NCBI RefSeq assembly: GCF_000014225.1
Contig: NC_008228.1
Location: 2,480,001-2,544,000, forward strand
DNA from: Paraglaciecola sp. T6c
GTDB taxonomy: Bacteria; Pseudomonadota; Gammaproteobacteria; Enterobacterales; Alteromonadaceae
Direction of reading: 5' to 3'
Length of the DNA: 64,000 nucleotides
The notes beneath the pieces are model-generated. The model was given only the letters and a program-made list of their open reading frames with translations. It was not told where the DNA came from and did no database searches. Positions 9,583 through 19,088 of the stretch are shown in pieces (position 1 is the first letter of the stretch; the number at the start of each line of letters is the position of its first letter). Both the position numbers and the translations under genes were made by a program.

Positions 9583-10419
9583 TCAATTGGCCAATTGGCG
9601 TTTAAATAATTTCATGTTCACTTTCCATTTTGTTTTTAGCTTGTTTTTCAAACTTCTTGGTTTCCAACTATTATAAGATATGCATTTCTCTGCAAGCCTT
9701 TGTTCTACCTCTGATACTAAGTTAAACGACTTTATACAGCTCCATGGCACATTATCAAACCCCAAGAATGTGTTTACTTTGTTTTCCATATGAATAACTG
9801 ACATCCACATGGGTTTGTTTCGAACAGACTTAAGCGCTTTAACATCGCTCCACTGTCCGTGACGATCTAAAAACCACACTGTTTTTATCTCACCTGCTTT
9901 CTCTATTAAGCTGATGAAAGGGTTATGCACATGTGAGCGTTTTGCAAAACACACTTGCGGTTCAACTTGCAAGGTATAGCCATCTACAATATCAATTGCC
10001 ATAAACGACTGCTGAGCAAAATGACTTTGGACTTCTCTGACATAATCTTGGTGCAAGCTATCGTCGTTATCTAAACGAGATGTGATGACATAAGGTTGTC
10101 TGAGACGTTGTTTAATCTGAACACGAATTTGCGACTGAAACGCATCCATACCATCTATAAAAACGGGCGTAAACTGGGGGAATATCTGTTCGAGTCTTGC
10201 TATTTCACGCCGAAATTTATCAGGGGTCGTAACGTCAAAAAACACAAGCCACGTAAAATTTTGTTGAGTTTGTGCTGTAAGGGAAGAGAAGCAATAATTC
10301 TCAAACAATGCTAGGCGATTGCTCATCCAAGTGTCGGTCAACACAGGGGCGTTGGTTTTCGACAACGTCCAATCTACCTTACGTAAGTTAAATCGCGTAA
10401 TAATAAAATGCTGAAACAT
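9583..10419 (-). CDS. Putative rhamnosyltransferase (glycosyltransferase)
   Basis: 278 residues resembling the putative rhamnosyl transferase family (PF11316), a GT-A-like group. The N-terminal FQHFIITRFN and the segment TSRLDNDDSLHQDYV, with a DxD-like DND, support sugar-nucleotide binding. It would add a deoxysugar to a surface polysaccharide or glycolipid. No other glycan genes surround it, so it looks like an orphan. It is convergent with the aminotransferase; an 8-pair stem (9513-9520 with 9538-9545) sits between the two stops. Confidence 0.7.
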   Translation of the reverse strand: MFQHFIITRFNLRKVDWTLSKTNAPVLTDTWMSNRLALFENYCFSSLTAQTQQNFTWLVFFDVTTPDKFRREIARLEQIFPQFTPVFIDGMDAFQSQIRVQIKQRLRQPYVITSRLDNDDSLHQDYVREVQSHFAQQSFMAIDIVDGYTLQVEPQVCFAKRSHVHNPFISLIEKAGEIKTVWFLDRHGQWSDVKALKSVRNKPMWMSVIHMENKVNTFLGFDNVPWSCIKSFNLVSEVEQRLAEKCISYNSWKPRSLKNKLKTKWKVNMKLFKRQLAN

Positions 10420-10784
10420 TTTTACCCCAGATTATACAGAATGAGTTGTTTTTGAATTATGTCAGAACCCAGATATTCCGCATGAAAATAACGCTAACAG
10501 AATTGAAAGATTACAAATTAAATCAGACATAAAACATTTAATTTACATTTGTATTAAATTTGAAAGCGAGCACTAACTACGGGGTATTGCTTCTAATATA
10601 GCTGGCTATAAGTATCGTTAGCATATTTCTAATCAATCTAAAATATCGCACTGCTGCTAATTTAGTCATTGATATAGAGTTGACTTATACTTGATTGATC
10701 AAGTATTTGTCATTCATCGTTCTTTGTTGTAAAGTATTCGTCTAGGGGTACTCAACGAGTACTTTTTCAATTGGAGAAAACGGC
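10420..10784. other. AT-rich divergent intergenic region
   Basis: It separates the minus-strand glycosyltransferase from the plus-strand marR gene and should hold both promoters. The only clear structure is the palindrome at 10687-10706. No ORF with a ribosome-binding site is seen. Confidence 0.5.
10687..10706. promoter_or_regulatory. Candidate MarR operator, perfect 20-base palindrome
   Basis: Arms ATACTTGAT (10687-10695) and ATCAAGTAT (10698-10706) are perfectly complementary around TG. It lies 78 bases before the marR start, in the size range of MarR-family operators, which fits autorepression. The FNR-like half sites are only two bases apart, so it is not an FNR box. Confidence 0.55.
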
Positions 10785-11207
10785 ATGGAACAACTTCCTT
10801 CCTCTTTAGCGTTACTATTCTCATTGTCGGGAACGGTTGGGAAATTAAGTAAAAAAGCAGACCGTGCGCTTGGTGTACACGGCATTAGTTTGAGTGAATT
10901 TATGGTGCTGCATCATTTACATTATGCTCAGAATCAAGTGATGAGTCGCACCGAGCTTGCTGATGCTGTCAACCTCACTGCGTCTGGGGTGACACGCCTA
11001 TTGATACCGATGGAGAAGATCCATCTCGTTGAAAAAGAAAAAAACAATCGAGATGCACGGGTCAGTTTAGTTAAACTGACTTTCACAGGGCGTGACATAT
11101 ACAAGTACGCATTTCTCAGTTGTAAAAATACGTTTGATGAAGCCGTTAAAGATATCAGCCCTAAGCAGCTATCAACCGTATTAGAGGTGTTGAAAAAACT
11201 TTCTTAA
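10785..11207 (+). CDS. MarR family transcriptional regulator
   Basis: 140 residues, typical MarR length, with the winged helix-turn-helix at about residues 30-95 (SRTELADAVNLTASGVTRLLIPMEK recognition region, and the wing NNRDARVSLVKLT with the conserved D-x-R). It binds DNA as a dimer and normally represses nearby genes until a small ligand binds. The palindrome at 10687-10706 is the likely site. The ATP-binding protein gene starts 72 bases downstream and may be its target. The start follows GGAGAAAACGGC. Confidence 0.9.
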   Translation: MEQLPSSLALLFSLSGTVGKLSKKADRALGVHGISLSEFMVLHHLHYAQNQVMSRTELADAVNLTASGVTRLLIPMEKIHLVEKEKNNRDARVSLVKLTFTGRDIYKYAFLSCKNTFDEAVKDISPKQLSTVLEVLKKLS

Positions 11208-11279
11208 GCAAAAGCGCATCTGTTCGCCAATTTTTGCAAAGATACATTGAATGACAATGGGATAAGAGAAAGGACGTAC

Positions 11280-12755
11280 ATGAGTATCAGTTTATTAAAC
11301 GTTAGCGCCGAGTTTTCATCAACGTTTGGGTTGCATGAAATCAATTGGTCCATTGAAAAAGGTCAACATTGGGTGCTCGTAGGCCATAACGGTGCGGGAA
11401 AGTCCGCCTTAGCTGCGCTGCTTGCAGGCTATGGGGAGCTGCAAGACGGAGCGCTAACTTCAGATTTCAAACGTATCGAGCTCGTGTCCTATGAAAGCCA
11501 ACAAGCGTTGATTGAAAAAGAACGAGAAAAAGACTCTGCTGATATTTTAGATGTCATAGCGGTTCCCACCAAGGTGCATGAACTACTGTGTGCCGCTGAT
11601 GGAAGTGGGTGCAGCAGCTTGCAGTCACCCTTGTGTCTTAGGCTGATTGAACTGTTTAAGTTTAACGGCCTTTTATCAAGAGATTTCGTGGCGTTGTCGA
11701 CTGGAGAAACGCGAAAACTATTGCTTATTAAAGCACTATTGGCCAAACCAGATTTGCTTATTTTGGATGAACCTTTTGATGGTTTAGACGCTGATATGCA
11801 GCTCAGATTACGTCAGTTATTAGATGAGCTTTCAGTGGATATTACCCTAGTTTTTGTCCTCAATTGTTGGTCGGAAATTCCTCAATTTGTCTCTCATTAC
11901 GCACTGGTTTCCCGGGGGGAATTACAGGCGACTATCTCAGCGAAAGATACATCAGCCGTTGGGGATTTATCGCGCTTATTGTCCCTTCAGCAGTCTAATT
12001 TTGTGCTGCCTGAAGCTGATTCTGATGTTACGCGTAACTCTTTCGTACCAGGAGATACAATAGCCTCCCTTAATAAAGTCGCCATCAATTATCCACAAGG
12101 AGCTATAATCGAAGATTTGTCTTGGCAGATAAAATTGGGGCAACATTGGCAGTTAAGTGGCCCTAATGGCTCGGGTAAAACTTGTCTTTTGCAGCTTATT
12201 TCTGGCGATCATCCTCAGTGTTATATAAACGATATTTTTGTGTTCGGTTTTAAACGTGGAAGTGGTGAAAGTATCTGGGACATTAAGAAGCACATAGGGT
12301 TTCTTTCCAATGCGTTTCACCTTTCATACAGAGTAAATTGCAGCTTGGTGCATGTGGTGCTTTCTGGGTTTTATGACAGTATCGGTTTGTATCAACAGCC
12401 GACGAAAAAACAAATACAGTTAGCGCAACAATGGTTAGGCGTGATTGGCTTAGCCGATCACGAAGCCACGCCTTTTCAGCAATTATCATTTGGCGATCAG
12501 CGGTTAGCCCTCATTGTAAGGGCTATGGTCAAACACCCACCTTTGTTGATTTTAGATGAGCCGTGTAATGGTCTTGACGAAATCAATCGTCAACGTATTC
12601 TCGCGGTCATTGAAACTATCGCTAAGTCTACTAGTACATCGGTTATTTACGTCAATCATCACAGTGATGACGTGATTGATGGTATCACTAACCACATTTT
12701 ACTGGATGGCGATTCTCCTGACTGTGAAGTTCGTTATGCCTGCAGTGATGCATAA
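11280..12755 (+). CDS. Tandem ABC ATPase, ModF-like
   Basis: Two ABC nucleotide-binding domains in one chain of 491 residues: Walker A GHNGAGKS (35-42) and GPNGSGKT, signature motifs LSTGE and LSFGD, and two LLILDEP Walker B motifs. Length and arrangement match E. coli ModF (PhrA), a soluble double ATPase linked to molybdate genes but of uncertain role. No transmembrane or binding-protein gene is nearby. I chose ATG 11280 over ATG 11247 because AAAGGA stands five bases before it and the conserved domain starts there. The MarR gene lies directly upstream, which suggests joint control. Confidence 0.8.
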   Translation: MSISLLNVSAEFSSTFGLHEINWSIEKGQHWVLVGHNGAGKSALAALLAGYGELQDGALTSDFKRIELVSYESQQALIEKEREKDSADILDVIAVPTKVHELLCAADGSGCSSLQSPLCLRLIELFKFNGLLSRDFVALSTGETRKLLLIKALLAKPDLLILDEPFDGLDADMQLRLRQLLDELSVDITLVFVLNCWSEIPQFVSHYALVSRGELQATISAKDTSAVGDLSRLLSLQQSNFVLPEADSDVTRNSFVPGDTIASLNKVAINYPQGAIIEDLSWQIKLGQHWQLSGPNGSGKTCLLQLISGDHPQCYINDIFVFGFKRGSGESIWDIKKHIGFLSNAFHLSYRVNCSLVHVVLSGFYDSIGLYQQPTKKQIQLAQQWLGVIGLADHEATPFQQLSFGDQRLALIVRAMVKHPPLLILDEPCNGLDEINRQRILAVIETIAKSTSTSVIYVNHHSDDVIDGITNHILLDGDSPDCEVRYACSDA

Positions 12756-12933
12756 CTAAAGATCTGACCCTAGGAGTTTATACCAATCCGCATTAATAAA
12801 TGCCCCTCAGAATGCGTCCAGCGTTTTTGATTGAGGCGTTACTATGTAGTAATGGTTGTTCCCTTTCAAATAGTGAGAACGCAGAGCAGAAGTCGCTGGA
12901 TAAAGCGCGAATGAACAAAAGAGATAAAGAAAA

Positions 12934-13488
12934 ATGAGCAATATTGAGATCAGAGATGTCAGCGAACAAGATTTTGAGCGAATTGTCGAACTTAACCTTG
13001 CTGAAGTGGCACATACCAGCACCATGAGCATTGAAGACGTAGCGCGTTTGCATGCCATATCAGCCTACCACCGAGTCATAATGTTTGACGATATCATTGC
13101 TGGTTTTTTACTCGCTATGGGGCCTAAGAGCCCCTACATAAATGACAATTATGCATGGTTTAAAGTGCATTATCCTAGCTGTATGTACATCGATCGCATT
13201 GTGCTTGATGCCGAATACCAAGGTAAGCGACTGGGACAACTATTATATCAAGATCTATTTTCATGGACTCAAGAACAAAACGTTATCCATGTCGTGTGCG
13301 AATATAATGTGATGCCACCGAATCTGCCATCAGCCAAATTTCATCAACGATTAGGTTTCAAAGAAGTGGGTTTTCAATGGTTGCCTCTTAATAAGAGCAG
13401 CACGGCGACATTAACGACTGATGATGAGATTAATGTCAAAACATATAAAAAAGTCTCTATGCAATGCTGTGACTTGTCCCGCTGTTGA
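12934..13488 (+). CDS. GNAT family N-acetyltransferase
   Basis: 184 residues with the GNAT fold: an N-terminal IEIRDVSEQDFERIVELN strand-helix and the acetyl-CoA pyrophosphate loop in IVLDAEYQGKRLGQLLYQDLF (motif A, Q-x-x-G-x-G/L). It would acetylate an amine on a small molecule or protein; the substrate is not predictable. Relatives are annotated simply as GNAT acetyltransferases. It has its own 178-base upstream region and no clear operon partner. Confidence 0.8.
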   Translation: MSNIEIRDVSEQDFERIVELNLAEVAHTSTMSIEDVARLHAISAYHRVIMFDDIIAGFLLAMGPKSPYINDNYAWFKVHYPSCMYIDRIVLDAEYQGKRLGQLLYQDLFSWTQEQNVIHVVCEYNVMPPNLPSAKFHQRLGFKEVGFQWLPLNKSSTATLTTDDEINVKTYKKVSMQCCDLSRC

Positions 13489-13649
13489 GGTACCTTGCTC
13501 ATCGGTATGGGATTACTTTACCTAGCGACACATAAAGAAGGCGTAAGCGCGTTTTAACACTACTGCTTACAGGTATGTCAAACACCTGCAATGGCGCGAT
13601 AAAATCGCAATAAAAAAGCAGAATAAAGAGAAAATAAGAAGGGCTATAA

Positions 13650-14570
13650 ATGCAAAATATTGTGGATAGCATTTACCAAGAGATGCGTAGTCGCACGGAT
13701 CGCGGCAAAGTCGCTAATTATATACCGCAACTAGCCTGTGTTGATCCCAACCAATTCGCGCTGACTGTGGTCACTCAAGAAGGAGAGGTGTTTAGTGCTG
13801 GTTGTGCTCAGACTTTGTTTTCTATTCAAAGTATTTCAAAAGTGTTTACCCTAACGATGGCATTAGGCAAACTAGGCGATGCTTTATGGGCACAAGTAGG
13901 AAGAGAGCCCTCTGGTGACCCATTCAACTCCATTGTTCAGCTTGAGCATGAAGGCGGGATCCCGCGAAACCCATTTATTAACGCCGGGGCCATTGCGGTC
14001 GCTGATGCTATTATGGGCCACAATGAACCTAAAGAAACCTTAGCTGAAATCCTGCATTTTGTACGTTTTGTGGCAAATGATGACAGTATCTCAATTGATG
14101 AGAAGGTCGCTCAATCAGAAATGATGACGGGCAGCAGAAATGCCTCTCTAGCGCATTTTATGGCGTCTTTTGAGCGCTTAGAAAACCCAGTAGACAAGGT
14201 ACTGGGCACCTATTTTCATCATTGTTCGATATCCATGACCACAGAACAATTGGCCAGAGCTGGCATGTTTTTAGTGTCAAACGGCACTAATCACTGCACG
14301 GGTATGCGTGTTGTACCTGAGCATCGTGCCAGGCGCATTAATTCATTAATGTTGATGTGTGGTCATTACGATGGTTCAGGGGAGTTTGCTTATCGAGTAG
14401 GCTTACCGGGTAAAAGTGGAGTAGGCGGTGGTATTTTGGCCATTGCCCCTGGCAAAGCGTCTATCGCAGTGTGGTCCCCTGGGTTAGACAAGATTGGTAA
14501 CAGTAAATTAGGTACTGAAGCGTTGGAAATGCTAGTACAAGAAACTGGTTGGTCCATTTTCGGCCACTAA
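13650..14570 (+). CDS. glsA: Glutaminase
   Basis: 306 residues, matching bacterial glutaminases (E. coli YneH/GlsA2, 308 residues), which hydrolyse glutamine to glutamate and ammonia using a beta-lactamase-like serine fold. The catalytic S61-x-x-K64 pair is seen in [10 protein letters not shown], and the [13 protein letters not shown] and [12 protein letters not shown] motifs match the family. It is a single-gene unit with a weak AAGAAGGGC site before ATG. It may feed acid tolerance or nitrogen metabolism. Confidence 0.95.
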   Translation: MQNIVDSIYQEMRSRTDRGKVANYIPQLACVDPNQFALTVVTQEGEVFSAGCAQTLFSIQSISKVFTLTMALGKLGDALWAQVGREPSGDPFNSIVQLEHEGGIPRNPFINAGAIAVADAIMGHNEPKETLAEILHFVRFVANDDSISIDEKVAQSEMMTGSRNASLAHFMASFERLENPVDKVLGTYFHHCSISMTTEQLARAGMFLVSNGTNHCTGMRVVPEHRARRINSLMLMCGHYDGSGEFAYRVGLPGKSGVGGGILAIAPGKASIAVWSPGLDKIGNSKLGTEALEMLVQETGWSIFGH

Positions 14571-14674
14571 GACACTACCTTTTCTAAAAATAGTATATAA
14601 AATAAGGAGATACGGCTTTAGGTAGCACTCTAGCTATAACCTGCTTTTTTATTGTGCCTCGTTAGGAAAACTGC

Positions 14675-15292
14675 ATGTCAACCCATCGTCATTTTTATCA
14701 GCCTCATCAAGGGCACGCATTAAAACATGATCCGTTTAATGCGATTGTCGCGCCGCGTCCTATTGGGTGGATTTCTACCAGAGCATCTTCGGGGGAATTA
14801 AACCTCGCTCCTTACAGCTTTTTTAATGCGTTCAACTATCATCCACCTATCATCGGTTTTGCCAGTATCGGTTATAAAGACACCATTAAAAATATCGAAC
14901 AAAGTGGCGAGTTCTGCTGGAACCTAGTGACGGAATCGCTTGCTCAAGCGATGAATCAGACCAGCGCAACCCTGCCAAGCCACGAGAGTGAATTTGACTT
15001 CGCTGGCTTGGCATTAGGTGAATCACATGTGATTGATGTACCTCACGTCGCGGCGAGCCCATCTGTTTTGGAGTGCCGAAAAAGTCAAATCATTCAGTTG
15101 ACTGGTGCCGATGGGAAGTTGGTCGATACATGGATGGTAATGGGTGAAGTAGTCGGTGTACATATTGATACAGCATTCATTGTTGATGGCGATTATAACA
15201 CAGCATTAGCAAAGCCCGTATTACGAGGCGGTGGAGCCGGGGATTATTTTAAAATCGATCCCGCACAGAAATTTACCTTATCTAGGCCATAA
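14675..15292 (+). CDS. Flavin reductase-like FMN-binding split-barrel protein
   Basis: 205 residues with the flavin-reductase-like domain (PF01613): the FNAIVAPRPIGWIST segment and NLAPYSFFNAFNYHPPIIGF are typical FMN-contact regions. It would bind FMN and pass electrons from NAD(P)H or bind flavin in a two-component oxygenase; no monooxygenase partner is seen. A cupin gene starts 36 bases after its stop and may be in the same transcript. Confidence 0.85.
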   Translation: MSTHRHFYQPHQGHALKHDPFNAIVAPRPIGWISTRASSGELNLAPYSFFNAFNYHPPIIGFASIGYKDTIKNIEQSGEFCWNLVTESLAQAMNQTSATLPSHESEFDFAGLALGESHVIDVPHVAASPSVLECRKSQIIQLTGADGKLVDTWMVMGEVVGVHIDTAFIVDGDYNTALAKPVLRGGGAGDYFKIDPAQKFTLSRP

Positions 15293-15328
15293 TAAAGAAG
15301 CTAATGAAATACTTGATATAGAGGAAAT

Positions 15329-15640
15329 ATGGAAATTATCAGAAGTAAAAAATTTACCGCATCACTTCCTTGGGGATCAATGAAAATAGCTAACATGAAC
15401 GGGATAACCACTAAGCTGCATTGGGCAAACGAACCCTATCGCTGGCATGTTAATGAAGGTGAGGAAGTGTTTGCCGTACTCGATGGCATGGTTGAAATGC
15501 AATACATGAAGGACGGGGTGGTGCACACCAGTTTGCTCAATCAAGGTGATATTTTTTATGCCAATGAGGGAACCGAGCATGTCGCCAGCCCGGTGGGAGA
15601 AGCACGTATTTTAGTGGTGGAAACTGAAGGCAGTATTTAA
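15329..15640 (+). CDS. Small cupin domain protein
   Basis: 103 residues forming one cupin barrel, with the two motifs seen in ANEPYRWHVNEGEEVFAVLDG and GDIFYANEGTEHVASP. Metal ligands usually supplied by motif 1 (H-x-H...E) are partly kept: H in RWHVNEGEE and H in TEHVASP. Function is unknown; such short cupins are often sugar or antibiotic-binding proteins or isomerases. It follows the flavin reductase with a GAGGAAA site and is convergent with allC; a near-perfect hairpin at 15663-15688 lies between the stops. Confidence 0.75.
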   Translation: MEIIRSKKFTASLPWGSMKIANMNGITTKLHWANEPYRWHVNEGEEVFAVLDGMVEMQYMKDGVVHTSLLNQGDIFYANEGTEHVASPVGEARILVVETEGSI

Positions 15641-15695
15641 GGTTTATCTAGTGTAATGCTAAGCCCAAGTCGAGGCGACGACTCGGGCGGCTTGC

Positions 15696-16922
15696 TTATG
15701 CATAATTTTGTAAGAATGCAAACATGACTTTCAGTGCGATTTCTATATCTGGCACCTCTATCGCTTCGCCAGGATGATGACTTAATCCTTTTTCGCAGCG
15801 CATAAACAGCATAGCAACGGGGCATACATCAGCCATGGCCATGGTGTCATGCCCAGCACCAGATGCGAGCGTAAAAGGCAGAACTTCACTAGTTTTACAC
15901 GCATCCAACAATTGTTGCTGCAAATTCTCGTCACATTTTACCGCTGGCGCTTGGTGCGTTGGCGCGATATCCATTTTTACACGTCTTTTCTGTGCGATAA
16001 GGTTTAATTCATCAATGATGAGTTTTAAGGTCTCATCCCTTAGGGCGTCATCAATACTGCGTATGTCTAAGCTAAAAGTGGTCGCGCCTGATATAACATT
16101 AACCGCACCTGACAAACATTTTAGATGACCCACAGTCGCCACTATGCCTTTTTCTGTGGCCAAACGCTCAATGGCTAAAATCATTTCACTCGCTGCAGCA
16201 AGTGCATCTTGGCGCATGGGCATGGGGACTGTCCCCGCGTGACCTGCTAAGCCTTTTAGGGTGATAGCAAAACGTTTTGCTCCAGCAATGCCATTGACCA
16301 CACCAACGGCTAAATCGTTGTCTTCAAGTACTGGGCCTTGTTCGATATGAAACTCGAAAAAGTCGCTGACATTAGACTGGCTGCGGGATGCGTTGTGTAC
16401 TTCGGCAATATCAAGCCCAGCATCGAGAAACGCTTGGGTCAACGACACACCATTTTCATCAGTCAAATCGTTCCATTTTTCTTGCCACGTACCGGCGACC
16501 GCACAGCTACCTAATAAGGTTGCTCCAAATCGTGTGCCTTCTTCGTCACCAAACCCCACTAACTCTAGATGAAAAGGTAACTTGATATGATGATCATGTA
16601 GATAATGAATTAAGCTCAATGGCGCCAATACACCTAAGATCCCATCGTATTTTCCGCTATTGGGCACGGTATCTAAGTGGCTACCTATGACTAACGTTTT
16701 GGCATCAGGATGACTACTTGGATAACGCCCCCATTGATTGGCGGCTGCATCTTGCCAGGTTTCCATGCCTGCTTGTTCCATCCATAAAGCCACCTGGCGG
16801 TTAGCTTGTAAATGCTCAGGCGTTAGGTACTGCCGGTCAATACAATCTGGGTCTTGACTAATATGGGCGAGCACATCACAGCGCTCGTATGTTTGAATAG
16901 CGTAGGGGGCTAATGTGGTCAT
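15696..16922 (-). CDS. allC: Allantoate amidohydrolase (M20 family)
   Basis: 408 residues of the M20/amidase (hydantoinase/carbamoylase) group. Metal ligands are seen in VIGSHLDTVPNSGKYDG (His, Asp), GDEEGTRFG (Glu) and FEFHIEQGPVLE (His). The family includes allantoate amidohydrolase, ureidoglycine aminohydrolase and N-carbamoyl-amino-acid hydrolases; the neighbouring ureidoglycine aminotransferase makes allantoate amidohydrolase (HpxK-like) the best call. It would convert allantoate to ureidoglycine, ammonia and CO2. Its ATG shares a base with the stop of the aminotransferase, so the two are tightly coupled. Confidence 0.85.
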   Translation of the reverse strand: MTTLAPYAIQTYERCDVLAHISQDPDCIDRQYLTPEHLQANRQVALWMEQAGMETWQDAAANQWGRYPSSHPDAKTLVIGSHLDTVPNSGKYDGILGVLAPLSLIHYLHDHHIKLPFHLELVGFGDEEGTRFGATLLGSCAVAGTWQEKWNDLTDENGVSLTQAFLDAGLDIAEVHNASRSQSNVSDFFEFHIEQGPVLEDNDLAVGVVNGIAGAKRFAITLKGLAGHAGTVPMPMRQDALAAASEMILAIERLATEKGIVATVGHLKCLSGAVNVISGATTFSLDIRSIDDALRDETLKLIIDELNLIAQKRRVKMDIAPTHQAPAVKCDENLQQQLLDACKTSEVLPFTLASGAGHDTMAMADVCPVAMLFMRCEKGLSHHPGEAIEVPDIEIALKVMFAFLQNYA

Positions 16923-18142
16923 TAACCTTTCCCGCTGTACACAGAGAACGCGCTATCAATGGCTTGGCCAGCCTGTAATGTGTGGCCGGCTCTGCGCAGT
17001 AAGGTTTCAAGGGATTGCAACGTATGCAATACCGTGTCCTGACGAGCGTTATAACCCATGGTGCCGATACGCCAAATCTTACCGTGTAGCGGCCCAAAGC
17101 TCGTGCCGATCTCTATATTAAAATCGTGCAGTAATTGATGACGAATTTGTTCACCATCGACACCCTGTGGAATATAGACCCCGACCACGTTGTTCATCTT
17201 GTGACGTAAGTCCCCAAAAGGTTTTAGGTTCATCCCTTGAATACCAGCCAGCATGGCATTTCCGTGTAATTCATGACGGGCGATGGACGCTTCAACGCCT
17301 TCTTCTAACAAATTTATCGCGCATTCGCGGGCACAATAAAGCATGGACGTTGCTTCGGTGTGATGGTTTAAGCGCTCTTCTCCCCAGTAATCAAGGATCA
17401 TGGGAATATCAAAGTAGTTCGAACGAATGCGGCTGCCATTGCCGGCATTATGATGATCGGCTTTTATGCCGGCCTCAACATGTTGTCGCCCGCGGACTAA
17501 TTCGACGTAACGTTCGCTTAGTGTAATAGGCGCACTTCCACTAGGGCCGCCTAAACATTTTTGTAAACCAACGGACACTGCATCTAATTGCCACTTATCG
17601 GTTTCAAAGGGGTTGCCGCCTATGGAGGCTGTGGCGTCTGAGTAAAAAATGACATCATGGCGACGGCAAATTTCACCTATGTGCTCAAGCGGCTGCAACA
17701 TGGTAGTAGAGGTGTCACCTTGCACTAAAGCGAGGACTTTAGGCTGAACGCGCTTAATCGCCTCTTCAATTTGCTCAGGCTCGAATATTTCGCCCCATGT
17801 GGCTTCAATGCAGTGCACATCTGCGCCTGCTCGTTCGGCAATTTCTTTAAGTAAATGCCCGAAACGACCAAAAATGGGTACCAGAACTTTATCTCCTGGT
17901 TCGATGCATGACACCAAAACAGCTTCAATTCCAGCTCTTGAGGTACCGTCAATCAATAGTGTTGCCTTATTTTTGGTCATAAACACATCACGATATAAAC
18001 TCATGACTTCGTTCATATAACCGGTCATAACTGGGTCGTACTGACCGATCAGTTGCGTAGACATGGCACTCAACACCCGGGGATAACAGTTTATTGGTCC
18101 TGGGCCCATTAGCAGGCGAGGAGGGGGAGTAAGGTGTTTCAC
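16922..18142 (-). CDS. pucG: Ureidoglycine-glyoxylate aminotransferase (PucG/HpxJ-like)
   Basis: 406-residue class V aminotransferase with LMGPGPINCYPRVL at the N-terminus, a PLP-site Asp in FYSDATASIGG and the Schiff-base lysine K195 in VGLQKCLGGPSG. PucG of Bacillus and HpxJ of Klebsiella transfer the amino group of unstable S-ureidoglycine to glyoxylate, giving oxalurate and glycine. Direct coupling to an allantoate amidohydrolase, which makes ureidoglycine, supports this over plain alanine-glyoxylate aminotransferase. It is a distinct paralogue of the gene at 8370. Confidence 0.85.
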   Translation of the reverse strand: MKHLTPPPRLLMGPGPINCYPRVLSAMSTQLIGQYDPVMTGYMNEVMSLYRDVFMTKNKATLLIDGTSRAGIEAVLVSCIEPGDKVLVPIFGRFGHLLKEIAERAGADVHCIEATWGEIFEPEQIEEAIKRVQPKVLALVQGDTSTTMLQPLEHIGEICRRHDVIFYSDATASIGGNPFETDKWQLDAVSVGLQKCLGGPSGSAPITLSERYVELVRGRQHVEAGIKADHHNAGNGSRIRSNYFDIPMILDYWGEERLNHHTEATSMLYCARECAINLLEEGVEASIARHELHGNAMLAGIQGMNLKPFGDLRHKMNNVVGVYIPQGVDGEQIRHQLLHDFNIEIGTSFGPLHGKIWRIGTMGYNARQDTVLHTLQSLETLLRRAGHTLQAGQAIDSAFSVYSGKG

Positions 18143-18205
18143 TATGCGTTGCGCTCCAAGGTAAACATTAAAAGATAAAATTAAAAATGGGTTTTACTCA
18201 CACCG

Positions 18206-19051
18206 TTATATAAATAACTGTGCAAGCATGCGTGTGCCGGTGATGAGTAACACCACGGCGAAGATTTTTTTCAACATATTGGCATCAAGTTTAGAGGCGA
18301 TACCTGCACCGATAGGCGCGCAAATAACGGTTAACGGCACAATGCAAGCGAAGCCTACAAGATTGATGTAACCGAAAGTGCCAAGTGGTGCATCTTGCGG
18401 TGTTTGGCCGAAAATCAGTAAGTAAAGTGCAGCAGGAAACGAGATGATCAGGCCAATCGCAGCGGCCGTGCCCACGGCCTTGTGGGCAGGATAATTAAAA
18501 GCGGTTAAAATCGGCACGGATAACGTACCGCCACCGATGCCCACCATTGAACTGAAAAAACCGATACAACCTGCAATAATAGATTGACCTATACGGCCAG
18601 GTAAGCTATTGGCTAGCGCTGATTTCCCTGTTCTAAACAACATGTTAAGGGCAGATAGCGTCGCTACGATCCCAAATAAGGTTGTTAGGTATCGGCCATC
18701 TACCTTGGTCACAAGCCAACTGCCAATCAGTACGCCAATTAAAATCAATAACCCCCATTGCTTGAGTAAGTCTGCATCAACATTGCCTTTTTTGCGGTGT
18801 GAGCGAATCGAGCTGATCGAGGTCGGAATAATGGTTGCTAAAGAGGTGCCTGTTGCAATATACATGGCACTTTCTGGGCTGACACCGAAGGACTGAAACA
18901 AGAAAAACAACACGGGTACGATCACTATTCCGCCGCCCACACCAAGCAATCCTGCCAGTAAACCCGCGAAAATGCCTGTGCCGATCAATGCGGCGATTGT
19001 TGGCAGGTTGTTTAACACTAATTCCATCATTTTATTATTCGTCTCTATCAA
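18206..19051 (-). CDS. TauE/SafE family anion transporter
   Basis: 281 residues with about eight hydrophobic helices and the two internal repeats typical of TauE/SafE (COG0730): LLAGLLGVGGGIVIVPVL near the N-terminus and SMVGIGGGTLSVPIL in the middle. These proteins carry sulfite, sulfoacetate or other small organic anions across the inner membrane. Lying between the oxamate amidohydrolase-like gene and pucG, it may move a ureide, oxalurate, oxamate or oxalate; that is inference from position. Spacing is 63 bases to pucG and 37 from the gene upstream. Confidence 0.85.
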   Translation of the reverse strand: MIETNNKMMELVLNNLPTIAALIGTGIFAGLLAGLLGVGGGIVIVPVLFFLFQSFGVSPESAMYIATGTSLATIIPTSISSIRSHRKKGNVDADLLKQWGLLILIGVLIGSWLVTKVDGRYLTTLFGIVATLSALNMLFRTGKSALANSLPGRIGQSIIAGCIGFFSSMVGIGGGTLSVPILTAFNYPAHKAVGTAAAIGLIISFPAALYLLIFGQTPQDAPLGTFGYINLVGFACIVPLTVICAPIGAGIASKLDANMLKKIFAVVLLITGTRMLAQLFI

Positions 19052-19088
19052 GTTGTAAAGTATGTTTTCAGTTATGCGTGTAGCGCGA

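Noticed and set aside
10687-10706. FNR box in the marR promoter
   Set aside because: TTGAT and ATCAA are there but only two bases apart, not four; it fits a MarR palindrome better.
18206-19051. cbb3-linked SafE protein
   Set aside because: It belongs to the COG0730 TauE group; the cbb3-linked COG2836 protein is at 32282-32950.
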